Shown in pieces: positions 1-5,974 of a stretch of 5,974 nt of DNA (positions are counted from its first letter, which is position 1; each line of letters opens with the position of its first letter). Source of the stretch: an uncultured Collinsella sp. (GTDB lineage Bacteria; Actinomycetota; Coriobacteriia; Coriobacteriales; Coriobacteriaceae); the NCBI GenBank assembly GCA_902491415.1, contig CABUHP010000115.1:1-5974 (forward strand), in the 5' to 3' direction. Made by a program: the position numbers and the translations under genes. The notes beneath the pieces were generated by a model. That model ran no database searches. It saw only the letters and a program-made list of their open reading frames with translations, and was not told the DNA's origin.

Positions 1-122
1 CCTGTTCGTGCGGAACTCGCGATAAACTTAACCCCCACACCCCTCACGCGGCGGGCAACCGTCGTTGGGCTTATCACTGACACGAATAAACCGCTTGCAT
101 ATCGTCTGCTGGCTTGGCACGG

Positions 123-128
123 TACAAT
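123..128 (+). promoter_or_regulatory. Candidate -10 box of the rlmD promoter
   Basis: TACAAT matches the sigma-70 type -10 consensus at 5 of 6 positions and lies 37 bases before the chosen rlmD start. That would give a leader of roughly 30 nt. No good -35 hexamer is present at 16-18 bp: TTGCAT at 95-100 is 22 bp away, too far for a normal promoter. The same GTACAAT core precedes two other genes in this window, which supports it as a real promoter element. Confidence 0.5.
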
Positions 129-139
129 ACTTGCAGCTT

Positions 140-153
140 TAATTCATGAATTA
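140..153. repeat. 14-bp perfect palindrome in the rlmD leader
   Basis: TAATTCATGAATTA is identical to its reverse complement. It lies between the candidate -10 box (123-128) and the GGAG ribosome binding site (156-159), so it would fall just after the transcription start. This is where a dimeric repressor would act, or where a small leader hairpin could affect ribosome access. No regulator gene is visible nearby. A palindrome of this size is expected by chance about 0.4 times in a window this long, so the position is the main argument. Confidence 0.5.
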
Positions 154-155
154 GT

Positions 156-159
156 GGAG
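156..159 (+). promoter_or_regulatory. Ribosome binding site that fixes the rlmD start
   Basis: GGAG lies 6 bases before ATG at 166. The in-frame GTG at 154 overlaps this site and has no Shine-Dalgarno sequence of its own, so ATG 166 is preferred. TTG at 163 would be too close to the site. Confidence 0.7.
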
Positions 160-165
160 TTATTG

Positions 166-1614
166 ATGGCAGAATCTCGTGCGGAGCGTAAGGCTCGTCG
201 TGCTTTGATCGAGGCGGCTGAGGGGTCAGAGGAGAAAAAATCTTCTAAGAAATCCAAGTCGTCTCAGGACGCGAAGGGTAAGTCGGCCAAGGGCAAGGCT
301 AAGGCCAAGCGTCCCGGCTCTCGTCGGAACGACGATAAGGCATCTCAGACTCGCTCCAAGCGCTCGCATAAAGATCGGGTTTCGTCTGCGCGTAAGGCTG
401 TGGACCCCAAGTCTCCCTGTTCGATCATGAAAGCTTGCGGTGGGTGCACGGCGCTCAATCGTCCTTATAAAAAGCAGCTCGCCGCCAAGCAGGCTGCTAT
501 GGAGGAGCTTTTTGCTACCCTTTGCGAGCGCGAGGGCATTAGCGTCGACCCCATTCGCGGTATGGGCGTCACCCTGGGCGACCCGGGCAAATATCCTGCG
601 CCGCGCGGTTTTCGCCATAAGGCCGCCACTCCCTTTGCCCCCGGCAAAGAAGGCACTGTCCGGTGCGGTTTCTTTGAGCGCGGCACGCACAAGATCGTTG
701 CCGTACCCGAATGCCCCGTCGAGGCACCGGGCGCCCGTCAGATTCTCAACGGCATCGCACGCGAAGCTGAGCGGCTGCATATTCCCGCCTTTAATGAGGA
801 CAAGCATCTTGGTTTGCTTCGCTATGCCGTCGTCCGCTGCGGTTGGCGTACCGACCAGGTCATTGTCACGCTCGTGACCGCTCAGCGCGACTTGCCGCAT
901 GCGCAGGAGTTCTTTGAGGCTGTCGCCGCACTCAATCCGCACATCGTCACCGTCGCCCAAAACATCAACGGACGTCCCGGCAACGCCATCCTCGGCGAGG
1001 AAACCCGCATTGTATATGGCGCCGAGTGCATGCGCGACCAGCTGCTCGGCTGCGAGTTCGATATCTCCCCCACCGCGTTCTACCAGACCAACCCGCAGCA
1101 GACCGAGCTGCTCTATCAGCTCGCGATTGACGGCATGGACCTGCAGCAGGGCGACGTACTCATGGATGCCTATTGCGGTAGCGGAACTATCGGCCTGTGC
1201 GCAGCCAAAGCCGCCCAGGACAAGGGCGTCGGCATTATGCTGCTTGGCGTGGAGCGCAACCACGCCGGCATTGCCGACGCACGTCGTAATGCCGAGCTCA
1301 ACGGCCTCACCCGCAGCGCTTGGTTTATGGCTGACGATGCCACCGACTACATCCTAGATGCCGCCGACAACAACGAGCGGGTCGATGTCCTTTCCATCGA
1401 TCCGCCGCGCGCCGGCTCTACCCCCGAGTTCCTCGAAGCTGCCTGCGCGCTTAAGCCGCGCCGCATCACCTATATCAGCTGCAACCCCGTGACTCAAGAG
1501 CGCGACCTGCATCAGCTCCTCGACGGAGGCTATCGCCTGCTCAAGATCACGCCCGTCGACATGTTTCCTCACACCGACCACACCGAAACCGTAGCGGTCC
1601 TCGAACGCCGCTAA
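166..1614 (+). CDS. rlmD: 23S rRNA (uracil-C5)-methyltransferase, RlmD/RumA type (TrmA family)
   Basis: This 482-residue enzyme is predicted to transfer a methyl group from S-adenosylmethionine to C5 of a uridine in 23S rRNA; RlmD of E. coli modifies U1939. Cysteines 85, 91, 94 and 183 reproduce the C-x5-C-x2-C...C ligands of the RumA [4Fe-4S] cluster. The FYQTN motif is at 305-309, the SAM-binding loop DAYCGSGTIG at 334-343 and DPPRAG at 412-417. The catalytic cysteine is in YISCNP (Cys439), followed by RD and the terminal DMFPHTDHTE signature. The core is complete. Residues 1-84 are unusual: a Lys/Arg/Ser/Ala-rich low-complexity stretch with no recognisable TRAM RNA-binding domain, which RlmD normally has there. 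The exact target base (U1939, U747 or another) cannot be decided from sequence. The gene stands alone and converges on the PHP gene. Confidence 0.93.
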   Translation: MAESRAERKARRALIEAAEGSEEKKSSKKSKSSQDAKGKSAKGKAKAKRPGSRRNDDKASQTRSKRSHKDRVSSARKAVDPKSPCSIMKACGGCTALNRPYKKQLAAKQAAMEELFATLCEREGISVDPIRGMGVTLGDPGKYPAPRGFRHKAATPFAPGKEGTVRCGFFERGTHKIVAVPECPVEAPGARQILNGIAREAERLHIPAFNEDKHLGLLRYAVVRCGWRTDQVIVTLVTAQRDLPHAQEFFEAVAALNPHIVTVAQNINGRPGNAILGEETRIVYGAECMRDQLLGCEFDISPTAFYQTNPQQTELLYQLAIDGMDLQQGDVLMDAYCGSGTIGLCAAKAAQDKGVGIMLLGVERNHAGIADARRNAELNGLTRSAWFMADDATDYILDAADNNERVDVLSIDPPRAGSTPEFLEAACALKPRRITYISCNPVTQERDLHQLLDGGYRLLKITPVDMFPHTDHTETVAVLERR

Positions 1615-1642
1615 CCAACCTCAGTAGATTTTTGGGACAAGA

Positions 1643-1672
1643 AAGGGGGCGACCCGTCTGGGCCGCCCCCTT
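1643..1672. terminator. Bidirectional intrinsic terminator between convergent genes
   Basis: The arms AAGGGGGCG (1643-1651) and CGCCCCCTT (1664-1672) pair perfectly over 9 bp. After one A/C mismatch, CCC/GGG pairs further around a GTCT loop. The hairpin lies 28 bases after the rlmD stop and 20 bases after the PHP stop. Read on the minus strand the stem runs into TTTCTTGT, a better U tract than the plus-strand TTCGCTTGGTTT, so it should be more efficient for the PHP gene. Confidence 0.8.
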
Positions 1673-1692
1673 CGCTTGGTTTATAAATTCCG

Positions 1693-2514
1693 CTACATCC
1701 CCTTGCACAGGTCGCACACGCCGGCTGCCGCCATCTCGCGCAGCAGCGTCTCGCGATCGCGCGTCACGATCAGATCCAACGGGAAGTGAATCTCGTCGAG
1801 CATCTTGCGAGCGTAATCGAGCTTACCAATTGCCATGCCAATGTGCGCATCGGTCGAAACGCCAATGCCCACGCCCAGCTCGGCGCAGCGCTCGGCGATC
1901 TTGCGGCATACGGCCCAATGCTCAGTGTCGACACCGTGTTCAAGACTATGGTTGTTGATCTCAATAATCTTGTGCTTGGCCTTAGCTGCCAACAGCATCT
2001 CGTCGATATCGAACGGCACGCCCGAACGCCCCGTGTGACCCAGCATGAACACCTTGGGGTGCTCCAGGGCATTGATATACATCTCGGTCGTCTGGGCCAG
2101 CGTCGCGCCCTCGGCAATCTGCGGATTATGCACGCTTGCAACCAAATAATCCAAATTACGCGTAACCAAATCGAACAGCGAATGCTGACGGCTGTACGAA
2201 TCGCCGGCAATATCGAGCGTGACAAGAGTGTCCTCGCCAAACAGGCTTCCGTCCAGCGAAACGATATCGGCCTCGGCACCACGCAGCACCAGCACGCCGC
2301 TCCAAATGCGCGGCCAGATATCCTGGTTGATAAAGAACTGGTAACTGCGCAGGTCATTGGGGCAAGCCGTAACCATAGAGCTCAAATGGTCGGCAGATCC
2401 GAGCACCTGCAGACCACGCTCTGCCGCCCAGTACACATTCTCCTCAATGGTCGAATATGCATGCGCAGAGAACATCGTATGGGTATGAATGTCACAAGAA
2501 AGCAGGTAGGGCAT
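1693..2514 (-). CDS. PHP-domain metal-dependent phosphoesterase, YcdX-like
   Basis: This 273-residue protein has the PHP fold (polymerase and histidinol phosphatase family) and resembles the E. coli phosphatase YcdX from start to end. All nine residues that hold the trinuclear metal centre in YcdX are identifiable: His10, His12, His18, His43, Glu81, His129, His160, Asp222 and His224. They lie in the motifs CDIHTHT, HAYS, ADH, GAEADI, ASVH, GHTGR and STDAH. Hydrolysis of a phosphate ester in the cytoplasm is the family expectation; the substrate is unknown. Compared with YcdX there are about 20 extra residues between Glu81 and His129 (around 92-113). A CDLC pair sits near the C terminus. The start is set by TAAGGAG, 5 bases upstream of the ATG. 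A histidinol phosphatase role is possible but less likely, as no his genes are nearby. Confidence 0.88.
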   Translation of the reverse strand: MPYLLSCDIHTHTMFSAHAYSTIEENVYWAAERGLQVLGSADHLSSMVTACPNDLRSYQFFINQDIWPRIWSGVLVLRGAEADIVSLDGSLFGEDTLVTLDIAGDSYSRQHSLFDLVTRNLDYLVASVHNPQIAEGATLAQTTEMYINALEHPKVFMLGHTGRSGVPFDIDEMLLAAKAKHKIIEINNHSLEHGVDTEHWAVCRKIAERCAELGVGIGVSTDAHIGMAIGKLDYARKMLDEIHFPLDLIVTRDRETLLREMAAAGVCDLCKGM

Positions 2515-2551
2515 CAGGTCTCCTTATCTGGCACGGCCGTCGCTTATATTC

Positions 2552-2581
2552 ATTGTACGCATAGCCTTCGATAGTCGTAAA
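2552..2581 (-). promoter_or_regulatory. Candidate promoter of the PHP gene
   Basis: On the minus strand TACAAT (plus-strand 2552-2557) is preceded at 18 bp by TTTACG (plus-strand 2576-2581), a 4 of 6 match to TTGACA. The -10 box ends 37 bases before the ATG at 2514. This suggests the PHP gene has its own promoter and does not depend on read-through from the aminotransferase. Confidence 0.45.
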
Positions 2582-2614
2582 ACCACTCCATCCCAAAGAC
2601 ACAACGTCCATGAC

Positions 2615-2645
2615 AACGGGGTCCGGCTTAACACCAAACCCCGTT
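2615..2645. terminator. Hairpin downstream of the aminotransferase, possible weak terminator
   Basis: The arms AACGGGGT (2615-2622) and ACCCCGTT (2638-2645) are perfectly complementary over 8 bp. On the minus-strand RNA, G-U and G-C pairs extend the stem to about 13 bp with a 5-base loop. It begins 34 bases after the aminotransferase stop. No T run follows on either strand, so it is either a weak terminator or a structure with another role. One arm overlaps the parS-like site at 2642-2657. Confidence 0.4.
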
Positions 2646-2657
2646 TCACGTAAAACA
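2642..2657. promoter_or_regulatory. parS-like ParB-binding site candidate
   Basis: CGTTTCACGTAAAACA matches the bacterial parS consensus TGTTTCACGTGAAACA at 14 of 16 positions. It differs at position 1 (C for T) and position 11 (A for G). It is intergenic, between the aminotransferase and the PHP gene. A match this good is expected about once in two million bases by chance, so it is suggestive rather than decisive. No parA or parB gene is in the window, and the distance to the replication origin is unknown. Confidence 0.35.
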
Positions 2658-2679
2658 TTGTAGGCAGAGCGCTTTACTT

Positions 2680-3864
2680 TTAACGATACTCGTCCGCCAA
2701 CTGTTTCCAAGCGGGTAGCGAATTGACAATCGTTTCGTAGCTCACGCAATAGCCCAGGCGGAACCAACCCGGCATACCAAAGCTGTCCGAGGGAACCGCA
2801 AGCAACTCATACTTCTTTGCGCGCTCACAGAACGCATTCGCATCGGGCTCCAACGCTTTCACCCATAGGTAGAACGCGCCATCCGGCTCAACATAGGTGT
2901 AGCCATACTCCGCTAGTGCGTCGGTAAGCGCGGTGCGGTTGCGCGCATAGGCCTCGACATCGCTCGGCTCATCGATGCAATCGATGATTACGCGCTGGAA
3001 GAGTGCCGGTGCGCATACAAAACCCAGCGTACGGGCAGCGCCCGCAACAGCCGGCATCAGACGGGCAGCCTGCGGATTGGTGTTGGGAACCAAGATCCAC
3101 CCCACGCGCTCACCCGGCAGCGACAGCGACTTGGAATACGAGTAGCACACGATGGTCTGCTCGTAGATCGAGGGCACCCAAGGCACCTCGGCACCGTACA
3201 CGATCTCGCGGTACGGCTCATCCGAGATGAGCATAATCGGATTCTCGGGATCGCGCTGAGCGTTGGCCTCGCGCAGAACATTGGCCAGTCGCGTCAGCGT
3301 GTTGCGTGTATATACGGCACCAGTCGGATTGTTGGGCGAGTCGATGATGACGGCAGTCGTCTTATCGGTAATCACCTTGAGCACGTTGTCCACGCTCAGC
3401 TGGAACGTATCTTCATCGGCGAGCGCCTCAACACACGTACAGCCGGCCTTCTCAATCCAAACGCGATACTCCGGAAAGTACGGGGCGATAACAATAACCT
3501 CGTCGCCCGGATTCGTAACGGCGTTGAGCGCGCAGGTGAGCGAAGCCGCGGCACCCACCGTCATAAAGACGTCTTTGCCCTCATAGCTCGTGCCAAAGCG
3601 GCGGTTGAGCGATTCGGCCACAGCGGCACGACATTGCGGCAGGCCCGGTGCGGGCGTGTAGCCGTGCAGCTGGTCGCTCGGCAGCTCCAGGGCCTTCTTA
3701 ATGGACTCCGCCACAGCAGCGGGTGCCGGAACGCTCGGATTGCCCAGCGAAAAATCGAATACGTTTTCCGCACCGATCTGCGCCTTGCGCTCAAGGCCAT
3801 AGCTAAAAATCTCACGGATGATGGAGCTTTCCGCACCGCGAGCATACATAGTTTCGTTGATCAT
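2680..3864 (-). CDS. PLP-dependent aminotransferase, class I/II (fold type I)
   Basis: This 394-residue protein is predicted to move an amino group between an amino acid and a 2-oxo acid, using pyridoxal phosphate in the cytoplasm. Family landmarks appear in order: the N-terminal SLGNPSVPAP segment, GYTPAPGLP, the NNPTG loop (178-182), SDEPY with the cofactor-binding Asp215 and Tyr218, the Schiff-base Lys245 in YSYSKSLSLPGERVGW with Arg253 for the phosphate, and Arg369 in GWFRLGY for the substrate carboxylate. The length is normal for the family. Aspartate-type activity is a reasonable guess but the substrate cannot be read from sequence. ATG 3864 is chosen because AAAGGGG lies 5 bases upstream. 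An open frame extends 33 codons further, to 3963, but those codons come from the promoter region and an inverted repeat, so they are not protein. Confidence 0.9.
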   Translation of the reverse strand: MINETMYARGAESSIIREIFSYGLERKAQIGAENVFDFSLGNPSVPAPAAVAESIKKALELPSDQLHGYTPAPGLPQCRAAVAESLNRRFGTSYEGKDVFMTVGAAASLTCALNAVTNPGDEVIVIAPYFPEYRVWIEKAGCTCVEALADEDTFQLSVDNVLKVITDKTTAVIIDSPNNPTGAVYTRNTLTRLANVLREANAQRDPENPIMLISDEPYREIVYGAEVPWVPSIYEQTIVCYSYSKSLSLPGERVGWILVPNTNPQAARLMPAVAGAARTLGFVCAPALFQRVIIDCIDEPSDVEAYARNRTALTDALAEYGYTYVEPDGAFYLWVKALEPDANAFCERAKKYELLAVPSDSFGMPGWFRLGYCVSYETIVNSLPAWKQLADEYR

Positions 3865-3869
3865 CTGTT

Positions 3870-3876
3870 CCCCTTT
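3870..3876 (-). promoter_or_regulatory. Ribosome binding site that fixes the aminotransferase start
   Basis: AAAGGGG on the minus strand lies 5 bases before ATG 3864. It rules out the longer open frame starting at 3963 inside the inverted repeat, and is better placed than for the in-frame ATG at 3849. Confidence 0.75.
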
Positions 3877-3888
3877 CGCATAGGCGCT

Positions 3889-3894
3889 ATTGTA
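3889..3894 (-). promoter_or_regulatory. Candidate -10 box of the aminotransferase promoter
   Basis: TACAAT in the context GCGTACAATAG lies 24 bases upstream of the ATG, giving a leader of about 18 nt. No convincing -35 hexamer is visible at normal spacing. The -35 region would fall at about 3912-3917, about 10 bases from the edge of the inverted repeat at 3924-3985. Confidence 0.45.
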
Positions 3895-3923
3895 CGCTTT
3901 AGCCGAGCAAAGTGCCGCAGCAA

Positions 3924-3985
3924 TGTTGATTGGGGACAGACTTAAATGCGTGAAAACGCTCATTTAAGTCTGTCCCCAATCAACA
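3924..3985. mobile_element. 62-bp near-perfect inverted repeat, REP/REPIN or MITE-like
   Basis: Bases 3924-3948 are the exact reverse complement of 3961-3985: 25 bp with no mismatch. The 12-base centre can add CGT/ACG pairs around a GAAA tetraloop, leaving a 2-base bulge, so a single strand would fold into a stem of about 28 bp. Each arm carries the core TTGGGGACAGACTTAAAT. From memory, cores of this GGGGACAG type are found as dispersed repeats in many bacteria, often near Y1/IS200-like (REP-associated) transposase genes; this could not be checked. No transposase is encoded here, so the copy would be non-autonomous. It sits after the ftsH terminator and before the aminotransferase promoter. 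No clear target-site duplication is seen, as expected for Y1-type mobility. It lacks a T run, so it is not a standard terminator. Confidence 0.7.
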
Positions 3986-4003
3986 GACGGCCCCATATCG
4001 CTC

Positions 4004-4043
4004 AAAAGAAAAAACCTCCGCAGGTTTCCCCGCGGAGGCTTTT
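4004..4043 (-). terminator. Intrinsic terminator of ftsH
   Basis: On the minus strand GCCTCCGC (4032-4039) pairs with GCGGAGGT (4014-4021), 7 Watson-Crick pairs plus a G-T pair, across a 10-base loop. The U tract TTTTTTCTTTT follows directly. Four upstream A residues can extend the stem. It begins 10 bases after the ftsH stop codon, so ftsH transcription should end here and the aminotransferase should be a separate unit. Confidence 0.88.
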
Positions 4044-4053
4044 GCCACAAAGA

Positions 4054-5974
4054 CTATTTGTCGGTGTCGGCACCGACGACGGCATGGTCATCGTCAGCAT
4101 CATCGGATGCGGCTTCGGCATCCTCCTGCATGGCCGCCTGCGCAAAGGCCGCGGCATCAGCCGCCAGCTCCTCCTCGCTCATACGAGGCACGCGCTTCTT
4201 GGTCGGCATGCCGGCCGCCTTGGCATTGCGCTCCTCCTTGGCCGCCAGGATATCGCCCTCGCGCTCAAGGTAGGCGTCCCACTCGTTATCGAGCAGGGCA
4301 TTCACGGCATCGCCCTCGACAGTCTCGCGCTCAAGCAGCACCTTCGCCATCAGATCGAGCTGATCGCGACGGGCATCCAAGATCTCGACAGCACGACGAT
4401 GGGCCTCGCGCATGATGCGCTGAACCTCGATATCAATGCGGCGCGCCGTCTCCTCGGAGTAATCCTGGTGATCGGCGTAATCGCGACCAAGGAACACCTG
4501 ATGTTGCGCCTCGCCAAACACTTGCGTGCCCAGCTCCTCGCTCATGCCCAGGCGCGTGACCATCTCGCGCGCCATCTTGGTTGCGCGCTCCAGATCGTTG
4601 CTCGCGCCCGACGTAATATCATCGCACATGAGCTCCTCGGCAACGCGACCGCCCAGGAACACGGCAAGCTCGTCGAGCATCTCGTTCTTGGTCTTGAGGA
4701 AGTGGTCCTCCTGCGGAAGCTGCAGCGTGTAGCCCAGCGCCTGGCCGCGGCTGACGATCGAGATCTTGTGGACCGGATCGGAGTGCTCCAGGATGTGGCC
4801 CACCAGGGCGTGACCGCTCTCGTGGTAGGCAATCGTGGTGCGCTCGGCCTCGGTCATCACGCGACCCTTGCGCTGCGGTCCGGCAATCACGCGCTCCATC
4901 GATTCCTCGACCTCGTCCATCGAGATCACGGAACGATGACGGCGAGCGGCCAGCAGCGCAGATTCGTTGAGCAGGTTTGCCAGATCGGCACCGGTAAAGC
5001 CAACGGTCATCTGGGCGAGCTTCTCAATCTTAACGTCCTCGTCCATCGGCTTATTCTCGGCATGTACGCGCAAGATCTGCTCGCGACCCTTTACGTCCGG
5101 ACGGTCGACCGTGACCTGACGATCAAAACGACCGGGGCGCAGCAATGCCGGATCCAGAATATCGGGGCGATTGGTTGCGGCGATCAGGATGACCGACTCG
5201 CTTTCCTCAAAACCGTCCATCTCGACCAGCAGCTGGTTGAGCGTCTGCTCGCGCTCGTCGTGACCGCCGCCTAGGCCGGCTCCGCGCTGACGTCCCACGG
5301 CATCGATCTCGTCGATAAAGATGATCGACGGAGCCTGAGACTTGGCCTCCTTAAAGAGGTCGCGCACGCGGCTGGCGCCGACGCCCACGAACATCTCGAC
5401 AAAGTCAGAGCCCGAGATGCTAAAGAACGGCACGCCTGCCTCGCCGGCAACGGCCTTAGCCAGCAGCGTCTTACCGATACCCGGAGGACCAACCAGCAAA
5501 ACGCCGCGCGGAATCTTGGCACCCAGCTTGCGATAGCGGTCCGGATCGCTCAGGAAGTCGCGGATCTCCTCGAGCTCCTCGACGGCCTCGTCCACGCCGG
5601 CAACGTCCTCGAACTTTACCTTGGGACGCGTAGCCTCGTTAGTCTTGGCGTTGGTCTTGCCAAACTGTATGTTCCTGTTATTGGCGCCCATCATCTGGCG
5701 CATAAAGTAGAACATGATGGCGATCAGGGCGATCGTCGGCAGCACGCTCATCGCCAAGTCGCCCCAAAAATCGGGGTCGTTGGTGTTGACGATATACTTG
5801 GTGTCGGGGTGCTCCGCCATAAGCTCGGCAAGCGAATCGGAGCCGACATAGGTCGAGGAAAAGCTCTTGAGCTCGCTCGTATCGCCCTTGTCCTTTTTTG
5901 TCTTCCAGTAATGACCCGCCACGCTTCCGTCTTGAACCGTATAGGTCAAATCTTCGACGCGATCCTGCTTAATG
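4054..5974 (-). CDS. ftsH: ATP-dependent zinc metalloprotease FtsH (5' end beyond window)
   Basis: FtsH is a membrane-anchored hexameric AAA+ protease that unfolds and degrades damaged membrane proteins and short-lived regulators. The frame is open to the window edge, so the first membrane segment and start are missing; 639 residues are visible, numbered here from the first complete codon. They comprise an extracytoplasmic part to about 71, a second membrane segment (73-91), Walker A GPPGIGKT (162-169), the pore loop FVG (195-197), Walker B with Asp221 and Glu222, and the second region of homology with Arg279 and Arg282 as arginine fingers. The zinc site HESGH is at 384-388 with Asp460 as third ligand. 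A TTG at 5949 is in frame but is not the start. Two oddities: Walker A has Ile166 where FtsH proteins normally have Thr, and residues 598-639 form an Asp/Glu/Ala-rich tail. The stop is TAG. Confidence 0.97.
   Translation of the reverse strand, partial: IKQDRVEDLTYTVQDGSVAGHYWKTKKDKGDTSELKSFSSTYVGSDSLAELMAEHPDTKYIVNTNDPDFWGDLAMSVLPTIALIAIMFYFMRQMMGANNRNIQFGKTNAKTNEATRPKVKFEDVAGVDEAVEELEEIRDFLSDPDRYRKLGAKIPRGVLLVGPPGIGKTLLAKAVAGEAGVPFFSISGSDFVEMFVGVGASRVRDLFKEAKSQAPSIIFIDEIDAVGRQRGAGLGGGHDEREQTLNQLLVEMDGFEESESVILIAATNRPDILDPALLRPGRFDRQVTVDRPDVKGREQILRVHAENKPMDEDVKIEKLAQMTVGFTGADLANLLNESALLAARRHRSVISMDEVEESMERVIAGPQRKGRVMTEAERTTIAYHESGHALVGHILEHSDPVHKISIVSRGQALGYTLQLPQEDHFLKTKNEMLDELAVFLGGRVAEELMCDDITSGASNDLERATKMAREMVTRLGMSEELGTQVFGEAQHQVFLGRDYADHQDYSEETARRIDIEVQRIMREAHRRAVEILDARRDQLDLMAKVLLERETVEGDAVNALLDNEWDAYLEREGDILAAKEERNAKAAGMPTKKRVPRMSEEELAADAAAFAQAAMQEDAEAASDDADDDHAVVGADTDK

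Noticed and set aside
1..110. A possible divergent gene or RNA gene at the left edge
   Set aside because: I could not fold a tRNA, and the minus-strand frame is too short to support a gene.
114..134. A sigma-54-like TTGGCACGG ... TTGC arrangement upstream of rlmD
   Set aside because: The GG and GC elements are 17 bases apart instead of the required 12, and sigma-54 is not expected in this lineage.
226..1263. A 345-codon open frame on the minus strand opposite rlmD
   Set aside because: It overlaps the conserved RlmD core throughout and has no family motifs, so it is a shadow of codon bias.
1786..2574. A 262-codon open frame on the plus strand opposite the PHP gene
   Set aside because: It is antisense to all nine PHP metal ligands and has no recognisable motifs of its own.
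2492..2767. A 91-codon open frame on the minus strand running through the gap between aminotransferase and PHP gene
   Set aside because: The translation looks protein-like in the middle, but both ends lie inside real genes in other frames. No in-frame start in the gap has a ribosome binding site, and an open stretch of this length in the gap is not unlikely by chance.
3865..3963. N-terminal extension of the aminotransferase by 33 residues
   Set aside because: The extension is translated from the promoter region and inverted repeat. A proper ribosome binding site precedes ATG 3864, and the shorter protein has the normal family length.
3946..5274. A 442-codon open frame on the plus strand opposite ftsH
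   Set aside because: It is antisense to a full set of FtsH motifs. Its translation is rich in Leu, His and Arg as expected from the complement of a GC-biased gene, it resembles no family, and it begins inside the inverted repeat.

Overview
The window is an ordinary chromosomal stretch from a moderately GC-rich bacterium, about 58-60% GC by eye, with GC-rich third codon positions. Protein style, codon use and the recurring TACAAT -10 boxes suggest an actinobacterial gut anaerobe of the Coriobacteriia, probably Collinsella-like. That assignment is inference and no marker here proves it.

Layout. (1) 1-165 is a leader with a TACAAT box, a 14-bp perfect palindrome and a GGAG ribosome binding site. 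(2) 166-1614 (+) encodes a TrmA/RlmD-family rRNA uracil-5-methyltransferase with an intact [4Fe-4S] motif and catalytic cysteine. A lysine/arginine/serine-rich tail sits where RlmD normally carries a TRAM domain. (3) 1643-1672 is a hairpin between convergent genes, usable as a bidirectional terminator. (4) 1693-2514 (-) encodes a YcdX-like PHP-domain metallophosphoesterase with all nine metal ligands. (5) 2515-2679 is a gap with a promoter for the PHP gene, a 13-bp hairpin and a 14/16 match to the ParB-binding site parS. (6) 2680-3864 (-) encodes a PLP-dependent fold type I aminotransferase. (7) 3865-4053 holds its promoter, a 62-bp near-perfect inverted repeat that looks like a mobile REP/REPIN-type element, and the ftsH terminator. 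(8) 4054-5974 (-) encodes FtsH, cut off at the right edge before its first membrane segment.

The genes do not form one pathway. They are housekeeping functions: rRNA modification, a metal-dependent phosphatase of unknown substrate, amino-acid transamination and membrane protein quality control. Each appears to be its own transcription unit. The most notable non-genic signal is the 25-bp-arm inverted repeat at 3924-3985, lying between the ftsH terminator and the aminotransferase promoter. I found no clearly new multi-gene system. The remaining candidates are single-site observations: the tail swap in RlmD, an isoleucine in the FtsH Walker A motif, the parS-like site, and the palindrome in the rlmD leader.
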